NCBI RefSeq assembly: GCF_014648655.1
Contig: NZ_BMRN01000045.1
Location: 1-52,234, forward strand
Direction of reading: 5' to 3'
Origin: Streptomyces atratus
GTDB taxonomy: Bacteria > Actinomycetota > Actinomycetes > Streptomycetales > Streptomycetaceae
Length of the DNA stretch: 52,234 nt
In this document: positions 32,671 through 41,302 of the stretch, one piece after another
How the letters are laid out: the number at the start of each line of letters is the position of its first letter
Position numbering within the stretch: position 1 is the stretch's first letter
Made by a program: the position numbers and the translations under genes
The notes under the pieces: model-generated
Databases searched by the model: none
What the model saw: only the letters and a program-made list of their open reading frames with translations
Told to the model about the DNA's origin: nothing

Positions 32671-33894
32671 ATGTTGTACCGGAAGACGGTCCTCGCGGCG
32701 GCGGTCGTCGCCGCACTGGCCGCACTGGCGGGGCCCGGGGCCGCGTACGCCGCCGAGCGCGCGCAGGGCACCGGCGATGTGGGCATCGACGGCAGCGGCG
32801 AATGCACCTTCCCGATGAAGCAGCAGTACGAGGGCCGCCCCTGGTCGCTGCAGCGCGTCCTGCTGGACGAACTGTGGCAGGACACCAAGGGCAAGGGGGT
32901 ACGCGTCGCGGTCATCGACACCGGCGTGGACAACGTCAACCGGCAGCTCAAGACGGCCGTCGACACATCGGCGGGCGCCGACTACCTCAAGGGCGGCAAG
33001 AGCGACGGCACCGTCGATGAGGTCGGCCACGGCACAAAGGTCGCGGGTATCATCGCCGCCCGCCCCCGCAAGGGCACCGGATTCGTGGGACTGGCCCCCG
33101 AGGCCACGATCATCCCGATCCGCCAGAACGACGAGAAGAACAGCGGCAAGGACACCACGATGGCGACCGCGATCGACCATGCGATCGCCAAGGGCGCCGA
33201 CGTCATCAACATTTCCCAGGACACGACGAAAGCCCTGGCGGAGACGTCCGCGCTGGGCAGAGCGGTGGCCAGGGCGCTCGCCAAGGACATCGTCGTGGTC
33301 GCCTCCGCGGGCAACGACGGTATGGACGGCAAACTGAAGCGCACCTACCCCGCGGCCTTCGACGGCGTCCTCGCCGTCGCCTCGTCCGACCGGAACAACG
33401 AACGCGCCCCCTTCTCCCAGGCCGGTGAGTTCGTCGGCGTCGCCGCACCGGGCGTCGACATCGTCTCCACCGTCCCGGGCAACGGCCAGTGCACCGACAA
33501 CGGCACCAGCTTCTCCGCCCCGTACGTCGCCGGGGTCGCCGCCCTGATGCGCGCCAAGTACCCGAAGTGGACGGCAGCCCAGATCGTCGCCCGGATCGAG
33601 CAGACCGCCGAACGCTCCGTCACCGGCCATGACGACTTCGTCGGCTGGGGCGTCGTCGACCCGGTCCGCGCCCTGTCCGGCGACGACATCCCGCAGGACG
33701 CCCCGCATCCCGACCCGGCGCCGCCCAGGGCGCCGGCCCCCGAGCCCGCGCACCTTTCCCTGACGGAGACTTCGCAGGAGCGCAGCGAGCGGTACGCCAC
33801 CTACGCGCTGGCCGTGGCGGCCGTGCTGGTCAGTGTGATTGCCGGAACTGCGACGGTCGTCCGGGATGTCCGGCGTCGACGCGCTTCGCGGTGA
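32671..33894 (+). CDS. mycP: Type VII secretion-associated serine protease, mycosin
   Basis: 407 residues from ATG at 32671, which has GGGAGAGGGA upstream and gives a clean Sec signal peptide (1-28, cleavage after AAYA). An ATG at 32620 overlapping the eccB stop would add 17 residues. MycP is a subtilisin-family membrane protease that stabilises the ESX complex and can cleave substrates. The triad is intact: Asp83 (VAVIDTGVD), His120 (VGHGTKVAG) and Ser280 (NGTSFSAPYVAG), with Asn215 for the oxyanion hole. A Pro-rich linker leads to one C-terminal helix (LAVAAVLVSVIAGTATVV) and an Arg tail (RRRRASR), so the catalytic domain faces outside. EsxB follows after 260 bases. Confidence 0.93.
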   Translation: MLYRKTVLAAAVVAALAALAGPGAAYAAERAQGTGDVGIDGSGECTFPMKQQYEGRPWSLQRVLLDELWQDTKGKGVRVAVIDTGVDNVNRQLKTAVDTSAGADYLKGGKSDGTVDEVGHGTKVAGIIAARPRKGTGFVGLAPEATIIPIRQNDEKNSGKDTTMATAIDHAIAKGADVINISQDTTKALAETSALGRAVARALAKDIVVVASAGNDGMDGKLKRTYPAAFDGVLAVASSDRNNERAPFSQAGEFVGVAAPGVDIVSTVPGNGQCTDNGTSFSAPYVAGVAALMRAKYPKWTAAQIVARIEQTAERSVTGHDDFVGWGVVDPVRALSGDDIPQDAPHPDPAPPRAPAPEPAHLSLTETSQERSERYATYALAVAAVLVSVIAGTATVVRDVRRRRASR

Positions 33895-34154
33895 CACACC
33901 CGCCCGGTGGCGTGACTCTCTCGCCATCAACCGCAGTTGGGGAGAGCTGACGAAGTGACTAGGGTGGTAACAGACTTCACGTGTGTGACGGGGGAACGAG
34001 AAGTGGCCGAATCCGATTTCGGATTGCGGGAATGCCGACGACGCACTTTCCGGTCCCGCACTTTCCCCACCCCTTTGCCGGAGCACACGGGGGCAGGAAG
34101 AAGCCTGGCCGCACCATGCGGGCAGGCCCGGGAACTGAGAGATAGGACCTCCGG
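33895..34154 (+). promoter_or_regulatory. Upstream region of esxB-esxA with palindrome and direct repeat
   Basis: AATCCGATTTCGGATT is a perfect palindrome at 34010-34025. CGCACTTTCC is repeated at 34042-34051 and 34057-34066, 15 bases apart. TAGGGT near 33960 is a possible -10. Together these look like a regulated promoter for the two secreted substrates, separate from eccB-mycP. Confidence 0.45.
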
Positions 34155-34505
34155 ATGACCAACCCCGCAGGCGGTTACGCACTTGCCGACGATCCGATCG
34201 TCCAGGCGAAGAACAAGATCATCGAGACGGCCGGCGAGGTGTCCCGTGAGTCCAGGGAGCTCGCCGACATCCTCGCGACGGTCAGCGCCGGATGGACGGG
34301 CGTCGGTGCCTCGGGATTCACCTCCGCACAGAACATGATCAATGAGGACCACGACGAGATCCGCCGGCTTCTCAACGTCCTGCTCAACGCGGTGGGCAGC
34401 ACGAAGGAGCTCAGCAACGCCAACGACGAGGAGGTCCGTGCGGCCTTCAACGCGGTCAAGGATCAGGCGCCGTCGGCCAACACCTCCGGGCTGAACAACG
34501 TCTGA
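34155..34505 (+). CDS. esxB: WXG100 family type VII secretion target (EsxB-like)
   Basis: 116 residues, a two-helix hairpin of the WXG100 family. The turn motif is WTG at 47-49 (SAGWTGVGASGF). Helix 1 runs about 12-44, helix 2 about 55-85, followed by a flexible tail (NAVKDQAPSANTSGLNNV). It should form a heterodimer with the next gene product and be exported by the ESX channel. No signal peptide, as expected. ATG at 34155 with a CCGG-rich spacer and AGATAGGACC upstream. In S. coelicolor the equivalent pair was reported to be secreted and to matter for sporulation. esxA follows after 49 bases. Confidence 0.92.
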   Translation: MTNPAGGYALADDPIVQAKNKIIETAGEVSRESRELADILATVSAGWTGVGASGFTSAQNMINEDHDEIRRLLNVLLNAVGSTKELSNANDEEVRAAFNAVKDQAPSANTSGLNNV

Positions 34506-34554
34506 GCAGCGCCGCACCCCCTTCCGTACACGCTGAGCACCGAGGAGCAGACAC

Positions 34555-34860
34555 ATGGGCCACGACCCGAACACCAAGGTCAAGTACGAGAGCGTCCAGG
34601 AGATCGCGAACCGTATCCGTACGGTGTCGCAGAAGATCGTCAACGACCTCACGGAGATGGACAGCGCACTCAAGGTCGTCACCGACACCTGGGACGGTGA
34701 GGCTCACCGGGAATACGTGAACCTCCAGCGCAAGTACAAGGAGAAGGCGAACCACATGAAGAACCGCCTGGAGCACGTCGCGAAGATCATCGAATCCGGC
34801 AAGGACAGCTACCGCGCCACGGACCTCAAGTCTTCGCGCGCGTTCACCGAGGCGTACTGA
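34555..34860 (+). CDS. esxA: WXG100 family type VII secretion target (EsxA-like)
   Basis: 101 residues, WXG100 family. The turn motif is WDG at 46-48 (TDTWDGEAHREYV). Near the C-terminus YRATD (86-90) fits the YxxxD/E secretion signal that ESX-exported dimers carry on one partner; the esxB-like product lacks it, so this protein probably presents the signal to EccC. Rich in Lys and helical throughout, no signal peptide. ATG at 34555 with GAGGAGC 8 bases upstream. A very strong terminator follows, so esxB-esxA can form a short, abundant message. Confidence 0.92.
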   Translation: MGHDPNTKVKYESVQEIANRIRTVSQKIVNDLTEMDSALKVVTDTWDGEAHREYVNLQRKYKEKANHMKNRLEHVAKIIESGKDSYRATDLKSSRAFTEAY

Positions 34861-34869
34861 CCGCCCGCA

Positions 34870-34923
34870 AGCACACCGAAAGAGGGGCACGCTCGGCGGA
34901 GCGTGCCCCTCTTTCGGTGTGCG
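34870..34923. terminator. Strong bidirectional terminator after esxA
   Basis: Arms 34871-34893 and 34900-34922 are perfect 23-bp complements, with one further C-G pair closing a four-base loop. It lies between convergent esxA and the DUF397 gene. Confidence 0.92.
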
Positions 34924-34930
34924 ACAACGA

Positions 34931-35164
34931 CTACTTCAGGTCGAACTCGCCGTCCCGCGCCCCCAGGACGAAGGCCCGCCACTCGGCCTCGGTGTACCGC
35001 AGCACGGTCTCAGGATCCAGCGAGGACCGCATCGCCACCGCACCGCCCGGCAGATGCGCGATCTCGACGCGCTCCTCGGCCTCTTCGGTACCGGGCGCAC
35101 TCAGCCACTCCACCCCCGAGATGTCGAGTCCGTACAGCTCGTCCTTCTCCGCTTGCGTGCCCAT
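34931..35164 (-). CDS. DUF397 domain protein
   Basis: 77 residues. The DUF397 signature is clear: GVEWLSAPG, VEIAHLPGGAVAMRSSLDPET and LRYTEAEWRAFVLGARDGEFD. Streptomyces has many DUF397 proteins; most are small partners of an adjacent helix-turn-helix (XRE) regulator. Here no such regulator lies beside it: it sits between esxA and eccC, 265 bases past the eccC stop on the same strand. ATG at 35164 with GGAGAGGAAAGG just upstream, and TAGTCT (35213-35218 on the minus strand) as a possible -10 of its own. Function unknown. Confidence 0.85.
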   Translation of the reverse strand: MGTQAEKDELYGLDISGVEWLSAPGTEEAEERVEIAHLPGGAVAMRSSLDPETVLRYTEAEWRAFVLGARDGEFDLK

Positions 35165-35429
35165 CAGGTGCCTTTCCTCTCCTGCGGCGGAACGTGTTCG
35201 TCGCCCGCGAGCAGACTATCCCCGCTCCCACGCCCCGCAGTCCCGGTGTTTACAGCTTCCGCACCACGGTGGTAGAGACCGCCCACCCCGCATCCGGACG
35301 CACTGCCGGACCGGTACGCTCCGCCGAGCGCCGGCCCGCCCGGTCCCCGGCTCAGCTGATCCTGACCGGCGAACACAACGGTGTCCGTGACCGCGGTCCG
35401 GGTACGGAACGACTCCCGGTCCCGGCGGC

Positions 35430-38400
35430 TTAGTTCTGCTCCGGCAACCGCCCGATCTGCACCAGCGGGTTCCCCCGGCGCCGCGAGGCGAAGTACCCGC
35501 GTCCCGGCGGCATCGCATGCCCGCGCACCGAACCGATCAGATCGCCCTCGGACGGGTCGCCGGACAGCACCACACCCTGCGCCCCCAGCTCCTTGATGCG
35601 CTGCATGAACGCCTCGTACATCGACCGCGAGGCCCCGGCGGAGTTGCGCGCGATGATGAAGCGGACCCCGGTGTCCCGGGCGAACGGCAGGTACTCCGCC
35701 AGCGGGGCCAGCGGGTTGCCCGCGTTCGTCGCCACCAGGTCGTAGTCGTCGACGATGATGAAGATCTGCGGGCCGGTCCACCAACTGCGGTCGCGCAACT
35801 GCTGCGGCGTGACATCCGTCGGCGGCTGCCGTCGTGCGAACACCCCGGCCAGCGCCTCCATGTGCATCTGCATCGAGCTCGCCATCGGCGCGTACTCCAG
35901 CAGATGCCCCTCCGGCAGCGCACCCAGCAGCCCCCGTCGGTAGTCACCGACGACGAGCTTCGCCTCGTCGGGGGAGTAGCGCTCCGCGATCTGCTTCGCG
36001 ATCAGCCGCAGCAGATTGGTCTTCCCCGATTCACTCTCCCCGAAGACCAGGAAGAACGGATCGGTCTCGAAGTCGACGAACACCGGCTCCAGTTCGGTCT
36101 CGTCGATACCGATCGCGATGCCCCGCTGCGGGAACTCGAAGCCCTTCGGCAGATGATCGGCCGGCAGCTTGCGCGGCAGCAGCCGTACGGCCGGCGCCGC
36201 GGGACCCGCCCAGTTCGCCTTCACCGACCCGACGAACGCGGCCGTACCGTCGGAGAGATCCGCGGCGCTGCTGGAGGAGTCGATACGCGGCAGCGCCCCC
36301 ATGAAGTGCAGCTTCTGCGGCACCTGCCCCCGGCCCGGGACACCCGCGGGCACATTGGCCGCGACCTTGCGGTCGAACTCGGAGTCCATGACGTCGCCGA
36401 GCCGCAGCTCCAGCCGGCCGAGGATCTGGTCCTTCAGCGCGGCCCGCACCTCCATGTAGCGGGCGGCCGTGATGACTACATGGATGCCGTAGCCGAGCCC
36501 GCGCGCGGCGATGTCGGTGACGACCTGCTCCAGCATCTCGTACTCGGAACGGAAGCCGCCCCAGCCGTCCACCACCAGGAAGACATCGCCCCACGCCTCG
36601 CCGGGCAGCTCACCCAGGGCACGCTTGCGCCGGTAGGTGGCGATGGAGTCGATGGAGTGGGCGCGGAAGAACTCCTCACGCCGGTTCAGCACACCTGCGA
36701 CCTCGGCGACCGTACGCCGCACCCGTTCCGGGTCCAGCCGGGAGGCCATCCCGCCGACATGCGGCAGCTCCGCCAGCGAGACCAGACCGCCACCACCGAA
36801 GTCCAGCCCGTAGAACTGCACTTCGTGCGGGGTGTGGGTGAGGGCGAACGACGAGATGAGCGTCCGTACCAGCGTCGACTTGCCGGACTGCGGCCCGCCG
36901 ACGGCCATCATGTGGCCCGCCGCACCCGAGAAGTCCAGGTAAAGCACCTCGCGCCGCTGCTCGAAGGGCTTGTCGATCAGCCCGAGGGGCACCGTCAGCC
37001 CGCCCGGGCGGGTGTACTCCGTCGCCGTGAACCCTCGCTCGGCGGTCGGCGCGAGCCCCGGCAGCAGCTGGTCCAGCGTCGGCGCCCGGTCCAGCGGCGG
37101 CAGCCACACCTGATGGGCGGGCACCCCCTGCCCCTCCAGGCGACGCACGATCACATCGAGCACCGTGTCGGCGAGCGCATCGTCCTCCGTGCTCGTCCGC
37201 GACGCCACCAGATGCGCCGGATCGGGCGCCGCGTACACCACCGGCACCGGAAGCGCGCTGAACACCGCGGGCCGCCGGTCGATCGGCAGCGCCCCCACCG
37301 ACAGATCGGGACCGCCGGTGCGGTACGTCCCCGACACATACGCCGCCTTGAACCGCGTCATCTCGTCCGTACCGAACTTCAGATAGCCGGAACCGGGCAC
37401 CGACGGCAGGTGGTACGCGTCGGGCACACCCAGCGCCGTACGCGATTCGGCGGCGGAGAAGGTCCGCAGCCCGATCCGGTACGAGAGATACGTGTCGAGC
37501 CCGCGCAGCTTTCCCTCCTCCAGGCGCTGCGAGGCGAGCAGCAGATGCACACCCAGCGAACGCCCGATCCGGCCGATCTGGATGAACATGTCGATGAAGT
37601 CGGGCTTGGCGGTGAGGAGTTCGGAGAACTCGTCGATGACCAGGACGAGCGAGGCAAGCGGCTCCAGCGCCGCACCCGCCGCCCGAGCCTTCTCGTAGTC
37701 GTGGATGTTGGCGTAATTGCCGGCCGACCGCAGCAGCTCCTGCCGGCGCTGCAGTTCACCGCGGATCGCGTCCCCCATGCGGTCGACCAGTGTCAGGTCG
37801 TCCGCGAGGTTCGTGATGACGGCCGCCACATGCGGCATGTGCGACATCCCGGCGAATGTCGCGCCACCCTTGAAGTCCGCGAGTACGAAGTTCAGCGTCT
37901 CCGAGGAGTGCGTGACCGCGAGCCCCAGCACCAGCGTCCGCAGCAGCTCCGACTTGCCGGAACCCGTGGCGCCGACACACAGCCCGTGCGGACCCATGCC
38001 CTCCTGCGCGGCCTCCTTCAGGTCCAGCATCACCGGCTGGCCGTCCTCGCCGACCCCGATCGGCACCCGGAGCCGTTCGGAGACCGACCGTGGCCGCCAG
38101 GTGCGCGCCACATCGACCGAACCCGCATCGCCCAGATTCAGCAGATCCGTGAAGTCCAGGTTGGCCAGCAGCGGTTCGTCGCCGTCGCCCCCGCCCATCC
38201 TGAGCGGCGCCAGCTGCCGGGCCAGCGCCTCGGCCGCGGGCAGCGACATCCCGTCCGGCACACCCTCGTACGCCAGCCCCGCACCCGACTCCAGCCGCAG
38301 CAGCCCCGGCCGCACCACCACGGAGAGACCGCCGCGCGGCTCGTCGAGCTCACCCGGCACCACCTCGACGATCGTCACACCCTGCAGGCCCTCGGCCGCC

Positions 38401-39389
38401 GCGAACAGCGAGTCCGGCGGCACCATCCCGCCGTCGAGAACCACCACGATGTGCGGCTGGTCCAGCAGTGGCTGACTCTCCCGGCCGAACCGCGGCCGCC
38501 CGTCGAGCCGGCTCGCCAGCAGCTGCTCCAGCTCGCCCAGGTCATCCCCGAACAGCCGCTTCGTGCCGGCCCCGTCGACCTGCCCCGGCACCTGCAGATG
38601 CGGAAGCCACTTCGTCCACTCCCAGCGCGACACCGCGCCCCGCGCCGTCACGACGGCGACCACGAGATCCTCGGGGGAGTGCAGCGTCACCAACTGCGCG
38701 ACCAGCGCCCGCGCCGCCGACTGTGCCGCCTCCGGCTGACCGGAGACCGTCACGTGGTAGAACGCCCGCATCGACACGGCCATCGGCAGCCCGTCCAACG
38801 ACCCGTGCACGGCGAGGAACCGCTGCATCGCACCTGCGCACATCGGCTCCAGCTCATCCACCGGAGCGGTGTCGGGGGCGATCAGCGGGGTGGCCAGCTG
38901 CTGCGCCCCCAGCCCGACCCGCACCTGCCCGAAGTCCTTGTCGCCGACGCGCCGTTCCCACACCCGGCTGCCCTCGGCGACCACCGACCACAACTGCTCG
39001 GGAGCAGGCTGCAGATACAGCTGTACGTCCCGCTGCTTGCGCGCCGTCCGGCGCACCGTACGCCGCGTCTGCGCCAGGTATTTGAGGTAGTCACGCCGGA
39101 CATCTGCCATTTGCCCCTGCGTACCGCGGCGATGGCGGACAAGCTGCGCGACCACCATTCCGACGGTCGAGACGAGCATCAGAACACCCATGATCCGCAT
39201 GAACGGATGGGCCTGGGGAGAGAAGAAGAAGACCACCGACGAACCCATGCCGAGCACCGGCAGGATCTGCATCAGCATGCCCTCCTGCTGCCCGCGGGGC
39301 AGTTCGGGAGGGGACTCCAACGTCAACTCGTCCATGGGGACTTCCGGCGGCAGGGCCCGCGGAGGTCGTTTCACGACGATCTGGCTCAC
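35430..39389 (-). CDS. eccC: Type VII secretion protein EccC, FtsK/SpoIIIE-family ATPase
   Basis: 1319 residues, a fused EccCa-EccCb form. EccC is the motor that recognises WXG100 dimers and drives export. GTG at 39389 gives MSQIVVKRPPRALPPE, the typical EccC start; upstream the frame is a shadow. Two membrane helices lie at about 40-56 and 62-82. Three FtsK/SpoIIIE ATPase domains follow. Domain 1 has GATGSGKS near 473 and LVLVIDEFSEL; domain 2 has GGPQSGKS near 830 and DVFLVVDGWG; domain 3 has GESESGKT near 1115 and IFIIVDDYD. All three P-loops keep the Lys, but domains 2 and 3 have Asp-Gly/Asp-Asp in place of the Asp-Glu of Walker B, as usual in the family. Divergent from eccD. Confidence 0.95.
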   Translation of the reverse strand: MSQIVVKRPPRALPPEVPMDELTLESPPELPRGQQEGMLMQILPVLGMGSSVVFFFSPQAHPFMRIMGVLMLVSTVGMVVAQLVRHRRGTQGQMADVRRDYLKYLAQTRRTVRRTARKQRDVQLYLQPAPEQLWSVVAEGSRVWERRVGDKDFGQVRVGLGAQQLATPLIAPDTAPVDELEPMCAGAMQRFLAVHGSLDGLPMAVSMRAFYHVTVSGQPEAAQSAARALVAQLVTLHSPEDLVVAVVTARGAVSRWEWTKWLPHLQVPGQVDGAGTKRLFGDDLGELEQLLASRLDGRPRFGRESQPLLDQPHIVVVLDGGMVPPDSLFAAAEGLQGVTIVEVVPGELDEPRGGLSVVVRPGLLRLESGAGLAYEGVPDGMSLPAAEALARQLAPLRMGGGDGDEPLLANLDFTDLLNLGDAGSVDVARTWRPRSVSERLRVPIGVGEDGQPVMLDLKEAAQEGMGPHGLCVGATGSGKSELLRTLVLGLAVTHSSETLNFVLADFKGGATFAGMSHMPHVAAVITNLADDLTLVDRMGDAIRGELQRRQELLRSAGNYANIHDYEKARAAGAALEPLASLVLVIDEFSELLTAKPDFIDMFIQIGRIGRSLGVHLLLASQRLEEGKLRGLDTYLSYRIGLRTFSAAESRTALGVPDAYHLPSVPGSGYLKFGTDEMTRFKAAYVSGTYRTGGPDLSVGALPIDRRPAVFSALPVPVVYAAPDPAHLVASRTSTEDDALADTVLDVIVRRLEGQGVPAHQVWLPPLDRAPTLDQLLPGLAPTAERGFTATEYTRPGGLTVPLGLIDKPFEQRREVLYLDFSGAAGHMMAVGGPQSGKSTLVRTLISSFALTHTPHEVQFYGLDFGGGGLVSLAELPHVGGMASRLDPERVRRTVAEVAGVLNRREEFFRAHSIDSIATYRRKRALGELPGEAWGDVFLVVDGWGGFRSEYEMLEQVVTDIAARGLGYGIHVVITAARYMEVRAALKDQILGRLELRLGDVMDSEFDRKVAANVPAGVPGRGQVPQKLHFMGALPRIDSSSSAADLSDGTAAFVGSVKANWAGPAAPAVRLLPRKLPADHLPKGFEFPQRGIAIGIDETELEPVFVDFETDPFFLVFGESESGKTNLLRLIAKQIAERYSPDEAKLVVGDYRRGLLGALPEGHLLEYAPMASSMQMHMEALAGVFARRQPPTDVTPQQLRDRSWWTGPQIFIIVDDYDLVATNAGNPLAPLAEYLPFARDTGVRFIIARNSAGASRSMYEAFMQRIKELGAQGVVLSGDPSEGDLIGSVRGHAMPPGRGYFASRRRGNPLVQIGRLPEQN

Positions 39390-39575
39390 CGAAACATCAA
39401 TCCCTCGGTACGGACGGGCGGAAGGCCGGCCGAACGTGCACCGAAGCCCCCGTGGCTGCCTTTGCTTGCGGACGTCCCTCCGCGCGATGGCGATCCTACT
39501 TGCAGATGACCTGCCCCCCTCCCGGTAGGGTGGCGCGCGCACCGTGCGCAACCGCGAATCAGGGGGACCAGACAC
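39390..39575. promoter_or_regulatory. Divergent promoter region eccC/eccD
   Basis: TAGGAT on the minus strand (39491-39496) suits eccC with a leader of about 96 bases; TAGGGT on the plus strand (39524-39529) suits eccD with a leader of about 40. The two -10 boxes are 27 bases apart, so the promoters overlap and probably compete. Confidence 0.5.
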
Positions 39576-41057
39576 GTGAGTTCGACTGCAGCGACGGGCT
39601 TCTGCCGCGTCACCGTCGTGGCGCCCGACAGCCGGATCGATGTGGCCCTGCCGGAGGACATCGCCGTCGCCGACGTCTACCCGGAGATCCTCCGCCTCAC
39701 CGGCCAGACCCAGGCGGCCGGAACTCCCACCGGGTACCACCTCGTACGCCGCGACGGCACGGTCCTCGACGGCGCGCGCACCCTCGCCGCCCAGCAGGTC
39801 CTCGACGGCGAACTCCTCAGCCTGCGCCCCTTTGCCCAGTCGCTGCCGCCCGCCGTCTTCGATGACGTCTCGGACGCCGTCGCCTCGGCCGTCACCCGCG
39901 ACCGCCATCTGTGGAGCGACGAACTACTGCGCGGCGCGGGCCTGGTCGGCGGCGTACTGCTGCTCGTCCTGATGGGCTTCGTGCTCTGGTTCGCCGACCC
40001 GGTACGGCACGACATGCACAGCCTGCCCGGCATCATCGCCGGTTCGGCCGGACTGCTGCTGACCGCGTTCGCGGGGGTACGCGCCCGGGTCTACGCGGAC
40101 CGGGCCACCGCCGTCGCCCTCGGCCTCGGCGCCCTGCCCCTTGTGCTCATCGCGGGCTCCGGCATCATCGGCCCGGACGCCGGCCAAGGCCCCGGCCGGC
40201 TGCAGTTCCTGCTCGGCTGCGTCGCCGTACTGGTCTCCTCGGTCGCTCTGGTCGTCCTCACCCCGAGCGGCGACGCCCCGTTCGTCGCGGCGACCTTCCT
40301 CGCCACCGTCGGCACCCTGGCGACCTTCGTCGCGATCCTCACCGAGGCATCCGCCACCGAGACCGCCGCCGTCTGTGCCCCCGTCGCCCTCGGCCTCGTC
40401 GCCTTCCTGCCCGGCCTGTCCGCCCGTTTCGCCCGGCTGCCCATCGGCTACGCCTCGCCGCGCACCGCCCCCGGCGGCTACGACGACAATTTCGCCGAGC
40501 CGAACGCGGAGCCCCAGACCCAGGGCACCCCCGTCGACGCCGACCGCATCGCGGCCCAGGCCCGCCGGGGCCACGAGATGCTGCTCGGCCTGGTCGGGGG
40601 CTGTGCGGCCGTCGTCGTCGGCTGTGCTGCCGTCCTCGGCTTCTCGGACAACATCTGGGGCCAGTTCCTGGCGCTGGCCGCAGGACTCGCGATGCTGCTG
40701 CGCGCCCGCCTCTTCCGCTACACCTCGCAGGTCGCCTGCGTACTGGTTGCGGGCATCGGTGCGGTCGCCCTGCTGATCCTCGGCCTCTCCCTGAATCCGC
40801 CGACCGACCTGCTGTTCGATCTGATCCGGTACGGCGACCGCAGCTCCCTGGACATCCGTACGATCTGGCTCTCCGCAGCCGTCGCCGCCGGGGCCGCCCT
40901 GCTCACCGCGATCGGCCTGATCATCCCCCGCAAGGGCCTCTCCCCGTTCTGGGGCCGCCTCCTCGACCTGGCCGAGAGCACCGTCCTCCTCTCCCTGGTC
41001 CCGCTCTGCCTGGCGGTACTGGACGTCTTCGCGAGGGCCAGGGCTTTGACCAGCTGA
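39576..41057 (+). CDS. eccD: Type VII secretion integral membrane protein EccD
   Basis: 493 residues. EccD forms the membrane pore scaffold of the ESX complex. An N-terminal ubiquitin-like (YukD) domain (about 8-88, FCRVTVVAPDSRIDVALPEDIAVADVYPEI is split over its first strands and helix) is followed by eleven or so membrane helices starting at about 117 (GAGLVGGVLLLVLMGFVLWF). A long cytoplasmic loop around 295-345 (RFARLPIGYASPRTAPGGYDDNF) separates the two halves. GTG start at 39576 with AGGGGGA 10 bases upstream. Its promoter is shared back to back with eccC, so both core parts can be co-regulated. Repeats follow the stop codon. Confidence 0.93.
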   Translation: MSSTAATGFCRVTVVAPDSRIDVALPEDIAVADVYPEILRLTGQTQAAGTPTGYHLVRRDGTVLDGARTLAAQQVLDGELLSLRPFAQSLPPAVFDDVSDAVASAVTRDRHLWSDELLRGAGLVGGVLLLVLMGFVLWFADPVRHDMHSLPGIIAGSAGLLLTAFAGVRARVYADRATAVALGLGALPLVLIAGSGIIGPDAGQGPGRLQFLLGCVAVLVSSVALVVLTPSGDAPFVAATFLATVGTLATFVAILTEASATETAAVCAPVALGLVAFLPGLSARFARLPIGYASPRTAPGGYDDNFAEPNAEPQTQGTPVDADRIAAQARRGHEMLLGLVGGCAAVVVGCAAVLGFSDNIWGQFLALAAGLAMLLRARLFRYTSQVACVLVAGIGAVALLILGLSLNPPTDLLFDLIRYGDRSSLDIRTIWLSAAVAAGAALLTAIGLIIPRKGLSPFWGRLLDLAESTVLLSLVPLCLAVLDVFARARALTS

Positions 41058-41069
41058 CACCGATCGGGC

Positions 41070-41127
41070 CAGCCGGGCGGAACCAAGCCCAGCCGGGCAG
41101 AATCAAGCCCGCCCGGCGATCGAGGAC
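41070..41127. repeat. 20-bp tandem repeat and intergenic element after eccD
   Basis: Two 20-bp units (41070-41089 and 41090-41109) sharing 18 of 20 bases, then AGCCCGCCCGGCGATCGAGG at 41106-41125, which belongs to the same GTCCGGCG-TTGAGGAC element type seen at 46879-46898. Confidence 0.6.
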
Positions 41128-41191
41128 AGAGCGGCTTCCCGGCTGCTCCCGGGCCACCGCACTCCCGGCCGAACCGGCTCCGGCGGACTGG

Positions 41192-41197
41192 TACGCT
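41192..41197 (+). promoter_or_regulatory. Candidate rpsO -10 box
   Basis: TACGCT would start transcription near 41204 and give a leader of about 135 bases before the rpsO GTG. No -35 consensus. Confidence 0.4.
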
Positions 41198-41236
41198 GTG
41201 TGACGGCCGTTTGTGTACGCCCTTCCGGATCATCCT

Positions 41237-41302
41237 GGGAGCTGCGCTCATCGGACCTTCGCCTCCGAGTCATGGAAGCTCCCCTGCGATCAAGACCAGG
41301 GG
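41237..41302 (+). promoter_or_regulatory. Structured rpsO leader with competing stems
   Basis: GGGAGCT (41237-41243) pairs with AGCTCCC (41277-41283), enclosing TCGGA/TCCGA (41251-41255, 41264-41268). The same C-run can instead form CCCCTG/CAGGGG (41281-41286 with 41297-41302). The two folds are mutually exclusive. S15 represses its own mRNA in several bacteria through leader structures of this kind; that it does so here is inference. Confidence 0.45.

Noticed and set aside
33937..34158. A 73-codon frame before esxB
   Set aside because: No ribosome site, Arg-rich product, and it covers the palindrome and repeats that look regulatory.
35517..39509. A 1330-codon open frame opposite eccC
   Set aside because: Arg/His/Gln-rich product without motifs, fully antisense to a certain gene.
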